Part shown: positions 11,558 through 24,112 of the stretch, piece after piece | How positions within the stretch are numbered: the first letter of the stretch is position 1 | How the letters are laid out: each line of letters begins with the position of its first letter | Source: Trichopria drosophilae | Taxonomy: Eukaryota; Arthropoda; Insecta; Hymenoptera; Diapriidae | Direction: 5' to 3' | Assembly (NCBI GenBank): GCA_030407085.1 | Contig: CM059584.1 | Location: forward strand, 138,684,001 to 138,748,000 | Length of the DNA: 64,000 nucleotides | Notes under the pieces: generated by a model | Told to the model about the DNA's origin: nothing | Seen by the model: only the letters and a program-made list of their open reading frames with translations | Databases searched by the model: none | Translations under genes and position numbers: made by a program

Positions 11558-14500
11558 TTAATTTATTGGAATTTTTCCCAGTTTCAGCGCTGTTTGTCTC
11601 TTCTGAACGTCCTCGGTTAAAAAGGTTAATATCAATCCAATAACCAAAAGTGCAGTTAAGAATACATGTGCTGCCATATCACCGAAGAAAGACATTATTT
11701 CACTTAAACTAACAACCATTATAATCGCATAAAGTTGATTCGCCAAATTTAATATGGCTGTACAAATTCCTTCCGATTCTGGATACGTTATTTCTGCACA
11801 TGTTTCGTATCCTATGGTCATATATGCAACCAAAACGAACCTGAAACGATTCAAACGTGATTTGTAAAATTACAATTTTTCACCTCTGACGTGTTGCTAT
11901 AACATGAGTTCGATATACTACTGCAATATTTGTAAAAGTTGTAAAGAAAAGTTGTAAATCTGGAATGTTGTGTATAGTCTAATATTTTTGGATTTTTGGG
12001 TTATTGTTGCACACATATGAAAATTTTTGGACTCGATTACATTTTACAGAAACAGCGATAACCTACGGAGGAATTACGTTACGTAAAGCTTGCGTCTACT
12101 ACATAAAAATAGGAGATACAAAAAATAAATAGGCCTGAATTTTTTGCATTTTTGGTCTTTTATAAGCACACAAAACCAATTATCCGAATCATCTCGTGTA
12201 ATGAAAAAGCACCCTCCTCCCCGCTCATAACAAAAAGACATACTTATTTCCAATTCTCACTAAAATATACAGGCCTATGAATTTTGGGCTCTCCAAATGT
12301 CCCAAAATTGGAAATAAGTATTTTTTGATAAATGTTGTTATAGGGTGTACTTTGATTATTGATTTTGTGAGCAAATAAACACCCTAAGATGCAAAAAATG
12401 TAAAAGCTAGTTCAACAACAGCTTCAGGTAAGCTAGCACCGCTACAAGTTGTTACCCAAGTTGTGGCTCAACAAGTTTCAGTGATTAGTAAACAGTTGAA
12501 ATGTTTCTCGGGATGTGCGGTCCTTGTACCTTTTTTGGATGTTGGTATTAAATAAAACTCCACATAAAATACGTTCGACCTCCATATGGGCCATCTTCAG
12601 AATCGAATATAAGTGGCAATTACAACGCTTAGTGTGTGATGCCCAAGTTTTGGGTCGTTTCATCTCGGTTCTGCAACATCTCTCTGTTTCGTTCGGAGTT
12701 TTTTTAAACAAAACCGAGATGAAACGACCCAAAACTTGTGCATCACACACTAAGCGTTGTAATTGCCACTTATATTCGATTCTGAAGATGGCCTATATGG
12801 AAGCCGAAACGTATTTTATGTGGAGTTTTATTTAATACCAACATCCAAAAAAGGTACAAGGACCGCACATCTCGAGAAACATTTCAACTGTTTACTAATT
12901 TAAATCAACTGTCAAGAAGCTAGAAAAAAAAAACATTTTAAATATGGTTTTAAAGTTTCAGTGATGCCCAAAAACAGGCCAAAGGAACCCCAACATTTTT
13001 GTTGCTTATGCGATATGCAAATTCGATTAGGGAGGTTCAAGGTTTATGGTTCTTGCAAAGTTATACTCATACTGGCATTTCTATACATATTTTATTTTAT
13101 TCTTATTTAGGGGATGAAGATTACGTTACCCTAAACATGCTGCAGATACGTAAACCGCCCATTTGACTTCCGTATACAATGCGATAGCAAACAAAACTTC
13201 CATTATTACAGAACCTGTTGATAGGAAAATCATCATTTGTCTGTAAACAAAAGTAAACAAATGTGAATATTGTTTTTCAAACATGCTGTAAGAAAACTGT
13301 TACAACAGGCGAATTCTAAAATGAATACCAACTTGAATTTTTTCGTCTTGTCGAGAATAGCTCCAAAGAACACACATCCAACAGTGCCAACAAAAATACA
13401 TTCCATGCCTACTAGTCCTGCATCTTCTTCTCCATTCTGAACCAAATTTAATTTGATTAATTTTATTTCATTCCATGGTTTAATTGCTTGATAAATAACG
13501 TTAAGAAACTTACATGAGAGTTTAATAAAAAATAGATACTACGTATGAACATTTTAGTAAGACAGAAAAAGTTGACTCTAATTTATCTTAATGCTCAAAT
13601 TTAATGTAATTTATTTTAAACAATATATTTAATGTACAATGAAGTAATATATTTTCCAAATTTTGTATAGATAAAACATTGCTTTACCGGAAAGTGGGCG
13701 AGATACAGAGGATTTAGTATTGTGAATACGGTGTTTAAGACTCCAATTATTAAGCCATGGGCGTTGAACAGCAAGATGAAATTCTTATCCTTTATCACTC
13801 GTAGCAATGGTTGGACAAACTCGAACTCTTTACTTTTATTTAATTTCTGCAATGCTCGAGATTTACTAGGCGGATGTAGCGGTTCATTGCTGAAAACTGA
13901 TATAAGCTTCATTAGTTTCTAATTTTTGTAAATTCTTTTTGTAATATAAGCATAACAAAAACCAATCTGGTCTCATGGACCCCCTATTTTATGTATTTAT
14001 TTATTCACTGGCGTGTTTGCCCTCAAAATAAAATACATGACATACACACAGCGGAAAAAATAGTTAGATTAACCATCTAAATAGTAGTCACAACTACGTT
14101 TTTAGTTGCTTTTTTGACTGAATTTGCCGACGTCACTATTTAGATAGTAAAATTAACTAAAAACAATGACTGTGTAATAGAGCTTACTTAGAGTCTCTCA
14201 GGAATCTAGTTAGTAGTTACAAATATTTCATTTCTTCTTACTCGTGAACAGTTAGTTAATCGATTGGTGCATTACTTATGGACAATGATGTGTAAAAATG
14301 TAGACAAAACTTCTTTTTCAATTTTCGGTATATATAACTTCCGACATTATGAAGGTATGCATGAGAAATCGTATCAAAATCTTAATAGGAATTGCTATTT
14401 TGAAGGATAAGTATCTTAAAAATATTTATTAAGCTGATTCAGGATTTGGCATGTCAGAATTTATGTGGAGACCAAATTAAGGATTCAAATGTTAAGTGAG

Positions 14501-17500
14501 ATAAGACCAATGATTGATAATGTCCGCAGCCTCGGTAAAATATTTCGGTTAAACGCACAAAAAAGCCGAATAGACTTAAAGTCTAATTTGACATAAAACC
14601 TATATACTTAAAAAATGCCTAAAAATAATTTTAAGAAAATAAAAACCTAAATAAAAAGTTTATTTATCACATTTTCTTTGATTGTTTATTTTTATAATTG
14701 AAAGTGTTGTATTGCTTAAAATATACAATTAAAAGTAAATAAAATTATTTTAAATTCCCCTTGCAGGTTCCTTTGCATTATTTGCAAACAACTTCTTAAG
14801 CTTAATCCTTTAACGCTCAAAGCGACCATTTTTTGACAATACTTTCAGTAATGTACATCCTCAACTTACAATTTTTTCAAAAATTGTTGAGTGATCATTT
14901 GGGGCTGTACTTAAATTACGCAATTTTTTGGTATTCTGGCCCCCCCCCCCCCCTCGGCGTTACGTAATTTAAGTACAGCCCCTTTCTAACGAAAAATTTT
15001 ATATACTTTCAGAATCCAGTATCATTTTCATTTCAGAATTTTTTTCCTGAAAAATTGCTGGTTTTTTTTCAAAAAATTGTTTATTACTTTTTATTAATAA
15101 ATTATTCGACAATTGTGATACCGAATTCTGAACGTACCTGAAATTTTACGTTAGAAACGATCACTCATCAATTTTTTGAAGTTGCTGTACATCACTGAAA
15201 GTATTGTCATAAAATCGTCACTTTGGCCGTTAAAGCGTTAAATAACAATTGTATCCCAAAGCATAAATCCACAATAATGGTACCATTAAATTATTTGTCC
15301 ATAAATTCATTAATATTTAATAGACAGCTAATACACCAGAAGATTCGTGAATACTCAACAATTTAATAAATTTGTGTCTAATAATGTTATTGTCGTCGTG
15401 CAATAATATAATTGCAAAGATGCTAATAAGTCATCTTTCAATTTAAACACGAAATTGATCGAGGATTACAAGAAGGAATAAACTAATTAACTAAAGCAAT
15501 TCAATTGTACCAACCAATTATGAAACTTTATACTTGTTAGTATTATATATTGATTAAATACTTTTAATTTTTCAACTGATTTAAAACAAATTCAATTCTA
15601 TCTGAATTGTTAATTTTTAGTTATTTGCCTGTATGTACTTATATATTCATTCATAATTAAACATATATATCAAAATACACTCCAGTAAAGTTTATTTGGT
15701 ATAATAAGATTGATTTTACATTAAACATGATAAAAAAGATAAAATGTTATTTAATATTTCGCATAGTATTAAAAAACACTAATTATCTAGAAATGGTAGT
15801 TAATGATAAAGGTATTATTTGGAAATCGAGTAAATATGCTAATGACTCCTCAATTAAAATGAAAATTAGAAGCTTATAAAATATTCGTAAATTGATGTAT
15901 AAATGTATTTTACATAGAAATTATCGTTATCATTTTTTAAATTTGGCTGATGTTGACGTCACACCATTTTAATCCCTGGCACTCAGAATGTTACATACGC
16001 ATTTATCGCCATGATTACACAGTAAACGAAAGAATCTGCTACAAATAGTATATGACTTAATATAATAAATCTTTGACCTCATTTTCAATAGTTTGAAGTC
16101 ATATGGCAAGACCCCTGAAATTGTTTTTTTTTAAACGTGTGAACACCTTAATGGTAATTTTTCCATTTTCTAACCTCTGGCATGCGAAATAAATAAATAC
16201 AAAATTTGATTTAATAATAAGTATATTATAAAGTGTATTTTAATTTTATTTTTGATTGTTTTCTCATGCAATTTTGATTTTGGCACATAATTTGACCGTT
16301 TAAATGTTGCAACATATTTTAAGAATTAATATAATGTACTAGCAAATATTGCGGTCTTATTTTAACAATTGAATTGTTAGTTTTTACCAAATATGGTTTA
16401 TAATATTAAAAGTCCATAAAAATCTGTCATTGATACTGACAATTGACATCTTAATTGACATACTCAATCGACACTTATCGTTTAGAAAAATTTATGGATT
16501 TGAATGAATGAAATGAATTCAAATTTAAGAGTGAGTCACTAATTGAATAACAAATCACTATTTCGAGATAATTATAATTGGATTAACGAATTAGTTTTTT
16601 TTCTTATTTTTAAATTTCATTACTGATTGAAATAATTACCTATTTTTGTCGTATTGTGTTGTTTATTTATTCTACATGAAAAAGTTCTATATCATAAATA
16701 ACTATTTGAAATATTTTCTTGTTCAACTACTTCTTAATAAAAAATATGCAGGACAGCTAGGTTAAAAAAATGGACCAATTTTTTATCTAGATAATATTTA
16801 GATCTTTCCTGCTTAAAAAAAAATATCAGTGAAGAATTATCAATTTACAAAATAGCCGTCATAAATCCGAGCTTTTTTGAAGTGGACTTATTAATAAAAA
16901 TTTGCTAAAAATCATTTTGCGTTTAACTGTTCAGGACTTCCGGTTCTATCATTGTTTAAAATTAAAGTTTTAGGCTTTACACAGTTTCAGAGTTAATTAT
17001 TCACATCAATAGACGTTGCATTTTATACAAGTTTATACTTTAAAGTACCAATTTTAAATATTGGGGAGTTTATTTCGATTGCTTATTATAAATTATAAAA
17101 AGAAAACATAAAACTCTCTTTTTACTTCGCATTATGACAACAACCTTCTATTGTTTACTTACATAAAATAATTGCAATCGCAATAACTGTGCAAAAAATA
17201 GCGATCCCCAAGGATAAAGCATATAGATCGTTTCCTACGTCGCTTATAATTTTGTGATTCTTGACGATCATTGGTGTTAAAACCGAAGAAAATGCTATAC
17301 TGAGTGTCATTCCAGAATTACTCAAGGCAGTTGCAGTAGCCACTTCTTTTGGTCCAAACCAATAAGCTGACAAATGGGGAGGTATGGCCAAAACAATAAT
17401 TTGCCAAGCTGCAACGAAAGATTGCCCTATAAAAGTAAGGACAAATCGATCCGGAGATACGGCCAATACTTTAATCCATGCTCCTATGCCAGTCGTTATT

Positions 17501-20500
17501 GCTGCAATGACGCATGTATACCGTAGATCCAATTTGTGCAGCAAAAAAGACACAGGTAACAAAAGAATTACGAAGAGAGCGCTGAATATTAAGTTTGTAC
17601 ATTCTATGGACAGTGGTGGGACGCTAAAATACCTAAAAAAATGTAATAATTGGTGTAACGTAATATATTTAATTTATTATATAGACAAATGCACAGAATC
17701 TTAAAATTTAATATTTTTTTGATAACTGACGATCGTTCATAATCGTCGATTAGTCAAATATATGTCTCCTCGTCAGGTTTTATTTTATGCATCTTAGAAA
17801 TAGTTGTATGTCGTTGTTTCGTAATATTTGGTGAATCACTGACACAAATTTAAATTTGACTACAAAATCTGCATTAAAATAATAATCAACATATAATAAT
17901 ATAACATTTCCATACACCTCCATAATTACGATTCTGATTTAATTCTTATTCGTACATCAATATATTAACATCAATTTATCGCGATGTTATCGCAAATCGA
18001 ACGCAATACCTATATAAATTAAAATATATTATGATATTTACGCTACACTGAAAAAAGTTGTCTACTAAATTTTGGGTGATAAGTGTATCACTTTCAGACG
18101 GAACCAATATCTTCCAAAATCTGTAGAACAAATCATACATTAAATAGAAGATGGTCTACTAATAATTAGTACTTGAGCAACAAATTTTAGTGAACAGTTT
18201 ACCAATTTTGAGAACACGGAGTATGTTAAAATTTGTAGTACTATTTTATCGAAATTTGGAGGACCGAAATACTATTTTTTATTAGAGTAACGAAAAACTA
18301 TTTTTTTTTGTCATTTCAACCGAAATAAATATATATATTGGTTTTGCACACATATATCAGAGAAAATATATATGTATAGAGAGAGAGAGAGAGAGAAATT
18401 TCTATCGCCACGCCATTTTGTTAACACAACACAGACATATATATATCACGCCCGCACGCACGCACACAAAGACACGTAAAGAGAGAGAGGTAGGGTTGGC
18501 GCATATTTCCTTTTTGGAAAATGCATTTCTAAAATATGGATCTATATCTACAATTTAGTTGTAGACGAGAAACTAAATTTTGGTAAACCACTCCTGGTAT
18601 ACCCTGCTTTGAAAATTGGAAGACAGTTTACCATTAATTGGTTGAAGTTATCCACTCATTCTTAGAAGGTTTACAATTTTTTCGTAAATGAGAGTCGTAT
18701 CCTAAAGTGGTAGACGAGTCAACCAAAATTTAGTACACAACTTTTTTCAGTGTAGTCTTTAGATATAGTTTAAGCAAACCCAAACAAATGGTTTTCAAGC
18801 CAACGTTTTTCTTTATTTTATCATTCTAAGATCGAAGTATAACATATTCAAATATACCCAAATATATTATAGTCACAGTGTGTCATTCAGCTCTGTTTTT
18901 TTTTGGGAGCTGTGATATCATAGATGTTGGATGAACGATATTGCGACAATATAAATCACAACGACGCAGAGATTTTGTTCCGCAGGGATCCTTAGTTTAC
19001 CGTTGGACGATCAAGTTAGCTCTGCTCTTCCCGAAAATTTTGACCAAACAAGATCGAAAAAGATCGAGGGAAATCAAGAAGAATCCAGACAAGAGACATC
19101 GTTGGCCAATCGTGAAGATCAATAAAGATAGAGAAAGCTCGACACAGGTCGAAGAAGATTTAGAGCGTTCGAAGAAGATCGAGAGAGTTTGAAGGCGATC
19201 AAGGCAAAACAAGAAATATCGATAGGGTACGAAAGAGATCCAGACGATTGCGAATGTTCGAACCAGATAGTGAATAATCGAAAAGATCAATAATATATCA
19301 ACGAAGATCGGTAGAGAAGGAGAAAACCCAATAAAGATCAAACAAAATCGAGAATAATAAAATTCGAAAGGATCAACAGTCTTGATAGAGATCCAGAAAG
19401 ATCGATAGAAATCCGAGAAGATCGAAGGAGATCGAAATAGATTGAGAAAGGCCGACGGATCATTGGACAAAATCGATAGAAATTGGGAAATATCGCAGAG
19501 GTTCGAAAAACATCGAGAAAGTTCGAAAAAGATGGACATCGATGAACTTAAAAAAAACGAACAAGATATAGCATTAATGTAGTATTAATTATTGTCCAAT
19601 CTTAACTTCCTACTCTTCACTCATTTGCTAAATATCAGTATCTTTTAGTGAGATTTAAAATATAAAGACTATTTTTATATTATTATGATAACTAAGTAGA
19701 TACAAGAGACCAATACACAAGGTGGAAATCTAAACCTGTGTCTATACAATAAAGTTAAAACTGCCTAGTAATTCATATCTAGTTTTCAGACTGTAGCAGT
19801 GCAAAAACTAGCAAGATACTAGAATTCGATCTGACCAATTAACCTCAATACTGGTAGGTATATTTACGATCATATATTTCGTAGGGTAAAACTAGACTGG
19901 TACTAGTATTTGGACATTACTATATCTGGAGAGTAGACGCACTTTGTATCCTACGTTATTATTCAATCAACTGGACAGTTTCTCCGCCTAACGGCCGATT
20001 ATTATCAGAAAAAATGGCCAGTGAGTTGATTTTGCTCGGATTTAATTTTCACCTGGATATGCATTGAGAGACTGTTATTTTCGAAAATTGCAAAAGCATT
20101 TACAATTTAGGCATAAACGGAGGTTTATCGTGCGCCTTTGTACTTTGTGTCATTCAGGTTCGTCAAATTTACGACCAAAAGGTAGAAAAGTCGGACGATA
20201 AAACCACGGTTATCTCTAAATTGAAAATGTTTTTGAACCTTGAAATTTTAAACTTTTCTTAAATGAAATAATTTCCAAAGTTTATATATATATACATGGG
20301 GGCCGGGGAACAAAGTTCCGAAAATCAACACAACGAAGCTCCGGCTCCAGCGTGATTTTCTTCACTTTGTCTTTGAAAATTTGGAAAAACGAAACATGAA
20401 ACTACCTTGGACTCACGCAATATCGAAATTATAGCCTTTCGAGATTTTGATTTTCGGAACTTTGTTCCCCAGCCTACATCGGGTGGTCCTAGTTTCATTA

Positions 20501-21961
20501 AAATCGGTTCATCTTTTGTGAGGGAAAAAGTAATAGTACATTACGTACATTAATAGTACACCTACGCAGCGCACGAGTATCGTATACTATTTTTCCTATT
20601 GAGTTGCGCAAAGTTCGACATCTTCAAGAGTACGTGCAAGGATGATGGGGATGGAAGGAGGGGGAGAGACGGAGGGTTCGGGGGACGGAGCCCCCCGACA
20701 AAAAAGCAAAACACCATTAAGATTAAATGAAATGAATATTACAAAATGAAAAGGCGATATTTTGATAAGTTTGATTTCATAATCTTTAATACATACAAAT
20801 AATTCCAAATTGACATTTTACCAGAAAGTACTTTTCGCAATATTCGCCACAAATCAAGTTTGAAAAAGATAAAGATATGACATTTATTTGTTATTATGGT
20901 TAATGTTTATTGTAACTTGACAGTTTATGAATTGAAAAGGGACATTTTTATATAGCGCTCGTTTCAAATTACAACCAATCACACGCGAGAAGGATCGTGT
21001 CTCAAACTCACCAATCACGAACGATAACGGTACTGTAGACTCGGCGACTCGGTATACGTGTCCACACTCTACATTCCCGCACGCATTTTAAGCTATATCA
21101 GTAACGGGGCACTTTGCGCACGGAAATGCGTGCGCAAAGTACGAACTTTGCGCACGATAATAGGAAAAGTGTATTTGCTTTAGACTGGCTTCCTTAGAAA
21201 ATGCAAAAAGATACTTGATATTTATAAAATAAAAAATATTACAAAAGTTTTAATTTATTAATAAGATTGGATTCGCGTTTAAGAACCTTAAAACAATAAA
21301 GCTACGAATTATGAACCACATAAATTAATAGTTATGCACGCTATTATTGAGTTAGTTATTTTGTATTTAAAAGAGCAACGATATTTTATTTTCCAGGATT
21401 TAAAAATAAGAATTTTCCGCATATAAAACGGACTATATCCGGACTAATTTTTGTTTTCATTTAATAAATATATTTTTTATATCATATGCACATAATTTAC
21501 CCTAATTTTAACGTTTGAGGATACTCCAAGAGATATAATTAATAAAATTTGTTAACTAAATATGGAAGTATTTGGTGTGACTTAATATTAATTTCGTTTA
21601 CATTCCCTGGTAGAAATTTGTCCATTTTTTCTTAGACTGGCCCATTTCCCGAATACCTTTAACATTGTAAATAAGAATGTTATAGTACAAAAAATGTTCT
21701 CACTTCTACCAGGGTTATGACTATAGATTTTCGAAATAATTATAATGAACAGTATATTGTCTGTATTAACATATTAATTATGGTCATTTGTATAAATACT
21801 TACCGGGCCATGATATTTTCGATGATGGTATATTCTAACCACTGCATATTGTTTGCAGCGGCAAACAAAACAAAAAGCAATAAAATTAGCCATCTCCTTG
21901 GATAAACCTTGAGTTCAATCTCGTCTGGAGGTATAACTTGCGCTAAGGAATTATCGCTCAT
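11558..21961 (-). CDS. FLVCR/SLC49-like MFS transporter, copy A (six exons)
   Basis: Exons, 5' to 3' on the minus strand: 21961-21804, 17632-17159, 13889-13688, 13436-13333, 13240-13130 and 11840-11558 (TAA). Splicing gives 443 aa with consistent phases (2,2,0,2,2) and GT-AG borders. Signature segments are YPRRW (20-24), the first transmembrane helix ending NNMQW (W41), YWFGPKEVATATA (143-155), HPPSKSRALQ after a central loop, and EITYPESEG (366-374). These are the hallmarks of FLVCR1/FLVCR2-type carriers, which in vertebrates move choline and ethanolamine and have been linked to heme. About 12 membrane helices are expected, with both termini cytosolic. Compared with vertebrate FLVCRs I align T162 where a pocket Gln is expected and N263 where a pocket Tyr is expected, while W41 and Q385 are kept. 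Exon 2 ends at AA|GTAAAC; a stronger-looking T|GTAAGT one codon earlier would break the frame. It is the tandem paralog of the gene at 30848-35273. Confidence 0.9.
12484..12899. mobile_element. Foldback MITE in intron 5 of gene A
   Basis: Near-perfect inverted repeat with arms of about 188 bp (12484-12671 and 12712-12899) around a 40-bp loop. The left arm starts ATTAGTAAACAGTTGAAATG and the right arm ends with its complement. Matching words along the arms include GTGCGGTCCTTGTACC and GTTTTGGGTCGTTTCATCTC. The high arm identity suggests recent insertion or gene conversion. The overlapping ORFs on both strands simply reflect the palindrome. Confidence 0.92.
13890..17158 (-). other. Intron 2 of FLVCR-like gene A (3.3 kb)
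   Basis: AT-rich intron between exon 2 and exon 3 of gene A. It holds the composite MITE at 14810-15241. The rest shows no coding signal. The equivalent intron of gene B is 558 bp, so most of this length was gained after duplication or lost from B. Confidence 0.8.
14810..15241. mobile_element. MITE with nested hairpin and poly-C tract
   Basis: The outer inverted repeat pairs 14810-14856 (TTAACGCTCAAAGCGACC..., GACAATACTTTCAGTAATGT) with 15187-15241 (GTACATCACTGAAAGTATTG ... AAAGCGTTAA). Inside is a second, perfect 20-bp inverted repeat, 14901-14920 (GGGGCTGTACTTAAATTACG) against 14963-14982, enclosing a 14-base C run at 14940-14953. The layout suggests one short element inserted in another. 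No coding potential. Confidence 0.85.
18044..18754. mobile_element. 711-bp MITE with CACTG-type termini
   Basis: The left end TACACTGAAAAAAGTTG is repeated inverted at the right end (CAACTTTTTTCAGTGTA). About 32 bp of terminal repeat has one mismatch and continues into ACTAAATTTTGG. Inside are a GA microsatellite (about 18379-18398) and ACGCACGC/GAGAGAGAG stretches. No transposase ORF is present. CACTG ends occur in several cut-and-paste superfamilies, so I do not assign one. Target-site duplication is unclear. Confidence 0.88.
18930..19560. repeat. Degenerate short tandem repeat rich in GATCGA
   Basis: Purine-rich region in which variants of GAAAAAGATCGA recur roughly every 10-14 bases (AAGATCGAGAAA, AAGATCGATAGAAAT, AAGATCGAAGGAGATCG). 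The period is irregular, so this is an old or slipping repeat. The long open frames on both strands, up to 180 codons on the minus strand, come from this composition. They translate to low-complexity sequence with no domain. Confidence 0.75.
20301..20474. mobile_element. 174-bp MITE with 27-bp terminal inverted repeats
   Basis: 20301-20327 begins GGCCGGGGAACAAAGTTCCG. It pairs with 20448-20474 with a single mismatch (GGCTGGGG). The core has a CTCCGGCTCC patch and no ORF. The palindromic word GGAACAAAGTTCC lies inside each terminus. Confidence 0.87.
21111..21156. repeat. Hairpin plus direct repeat of ACTTTGCGCACG
   Basis: ACTTTGCGCACG at 21111-21122 pairs perfectly with CGTGCGCAAAGT at 21129-21140 across a 6-base loop. 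A third copy in direct orientation follows at 21145-21156. It is GC-rich against AT-rich surroundings. It may be the end of a MITE or a binding-site cluster; nothing decides between them. Confidence 0.7.
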
Positions 21962-22498
21962 CGTTTAAGATTGTCGAATACAACGTCACGATACTGTTCG
22001 AGATAATTGACTAGCATACATTCTTCTTAAGGCAGGTTAGGATAAGTGATTAGAATCACTCATTTTCTCCGTCTAATACTACATTGTATCTGAAAATTTG
22101 AAGGATCTTTTTTAAAAATGAGTTTAATGTATTATGCTGGTTTCAGTACATGAAAAAAGAATATTCTCAAATCTTGTGTCAATATAATTAATACATAAAC
22201 TTTATATGCAAGTTATCAAGTCATAGAATTAAGAAGCAGCTTATCCTGAAGACAGTCAGTTATACGCAACATTTCAATGTCGCGTACAGTAGTTAACTAC
22301 CTTTAGAACTATTGCAAAATTAATATTACTTGTAAGAACTACAAGTTTCTTAATTGTTTTCAGGAAATACAATTTTTATATATTTTCCATACTTTTACGT
22401 TGACCAAAGATCGTTATATCATATTGTTTTAATAGTAGAATAACATATAGAATATTAAAAAAAAATAACATAGCATTATAAATTACACAGTGTGACAG

Positions 22499-24112
22499 TG
22501 AAAACATACTTTTAACGGGACATAGTAGACCTCGTTGGTCGGGTAAAACTGAGAAAAATGATATGGTGGTTTTCTCTCATACACTACCAAAAACTGAATT
22601 TATACTTAACCCTCCTGTGCACAAGGACAATATACTCGTCCAAACTACATTGTTTCCATATGGAAAAAGAAAAACTCGTGCTCAGAAGGGTTAAAAAACC
22701 TGTTTTTTTTTTAATTTTTTAAAAAGTAATTGACAGCTTCATTAATTTTTACTCGATTTAGAAATTTATTCTTAATTAGGATGTTTCCTAGGAAGAAAGG
22801 ATATATTTTTTTTAGTTCTATGTTATTTATATCGATATCTTAAAGTTTCACAAAGATCCAAACGAATATATCTTAGAAATTTTCATTTTTATTCAATTTT
22901 TTCTTTTTTTACAACAATTTTACGATATTATTTGGTACGGAACATAATTTTTATCAACATATGTTGAAAGTACATGTAATTCTAAATAAAATGACCTATT
23001 TGTTTTCTTGAATTGGTAAAAATTTGATCGCGATGACTGGCTTTTAGAATTTTTGTAATTTTACGAAAAATTTGAGTGTTTAGTTAAGATTTCGTTCTTT
23101 CGACCAATATTTGAATTTCGCGAAAAGATGACATATTGTAACCTGTGTTTGTAAACAAAAACGTGCCTAGTTTGTGTCAAACTAATATATGAAACAGCTT
23201 TTCCCTTCAAATCCGTTGCGAAAGTTTTCTGTACCTACTAATTTTGGGAATTGTTGTTGGGCCCCAAATTCAAAAATTGATGGAGGATGAAGAATTTCCA
23301 AACAAACTGGATCCTGCAGACAGACGAGCTTGGACTAGTTTTATTTAATTTTTTGATCATTTTTTCAGGTAATAACAATAGTCGCAATGAATTGTATCAT
23401 TAAGATTCATTTTCTGCATTCGAATTTAAATTTCTTTCCCGAAAATCATGGCCAACTCAGTGACGAACAGGGTGAAAGATTCCATTAGGAATTAGTAGCT
23501 TTCGAAACCCATTTTCAAGGTTCACCAATATGCGTGCAGATTATTGTTGGTCACTTAAATACGCTAAAGATCAAGTGAACAGTTTTCAGTTTTGCAATTT
23601 TGTAATTGTTTATTTCTCAATCTTCCATTGCGTGAATATTGTGCATGATATTGCAGGCAACGATTTGAAGTTTCACTACATTCAAATTTTGCTTAAAATA
23701 AAAAAAATCGTAAAATCCAGTAATCAAAGTGAAATTTTAACCAACTCAACTACACAAATAGGCCATTTTAATCGGAATTACATATAATTTCAAGATGTAG
23801 TAACGAAAATAATATTCGAGATCAAATAATACCGTAAAATTGTTGTCAAAGTTAAAAAAATTGAATAAAAAGGAACATTTCTAAGATATATTCGTTTGGA
23901 TCTTTGTGAGTCTTTAAGATATCGATGTAAATAACATAGCTTTGTTTCCTAATAAAGAAAAAACTTTGAAATCGAGTAAAAATCAGAGCTGCGAGTTACT
24001 TTTTAAAAAGATTTTTAAAAAACGTTTTTTCAGTAGAAAATGAGATTTTGGGGGTGTATGAAAAATAGTATAGTCATGCAAGGTCTACTGGGTCCCGTTG
24101 AAAGTATATTTA
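22499..24112. mobile_element. Large inverted-repeat element (about 1.6 kb)
   Basis: The left arm (about 22499-23082) and right arm (about 23678-24112) are diverged inverted copies. The ends pair as CTTTTAACGGGAC...AGTAGACC with GGTCTACTGGGTCCCGTTGA. A long shared block reads ATCGATATCTTAAAG.. CACAAAGATCCAAACGAATA. The left arm is longer partly because an 89-bp MITE sits in it (22606-22694). The centre (about 23083-23677) has no recognisable gene; the 85-codon ORF there is not convincing. It is probably an old non-autonomous DNA transposon. Confidence 0.82.
22606..22694. mobile_element. 89-bp nested mini-MITE
   Basis: TTAACCCTCCTGTGCAC at the left and GTGCTCAGAAGGGTTAA at the right form 17-bp terminal inverted repeats with two mismatches. 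The centre contains TTTCCATATGGAAA. It is absent from the matching place in the right arm of the host element, so it inserted after the arms formed. TTAACCC also opens loose similarities near 26487 and 41323. Confidence 0.78.

Larger units (their letters stand above)
17633..21803 (-). other. Intron 1 of FLVCR-like gene A (4.2 kb, repeat-laden)
   Basis: Donor CG|GTAAGT at 21803 and acceptor TTTTTTAG at 17633-17634. It contains a 711-bp MITE (18044-18754), a GATCGA-rich degenerate tandem region (about 18930-19560), a 174-bp MITE (20301-20474), a G/C-rich patch (20640-20700) and a hairpin cluster (21111-21156). The matching intron in gene B is only 487 bp. Confidence 0.85.

Noticed and set aside
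12478..12835. ORFs of 90 and 106 codons on opposite strands
   Set aside because: Mirror images produced by the palindromic arms; they share the same peptide and lie in an intron.
17155..17562. Gene A exon 2 ending with its own stop codon (truncated transporter)
   Set aside because: The stop lies in the intron; splicing at AA|GTAAAC restores the frame into exon 3, exactly as in the paralog.
18997..19539. 180-codon minus-strand ORF and 83-codon plus-strand ORF
   Set aside because: Both come from the GATCGA/GAAAAAG degenerate repeat; the translation is low-complexity Ser/Phe/Leu or Lys/Arg/Glu.
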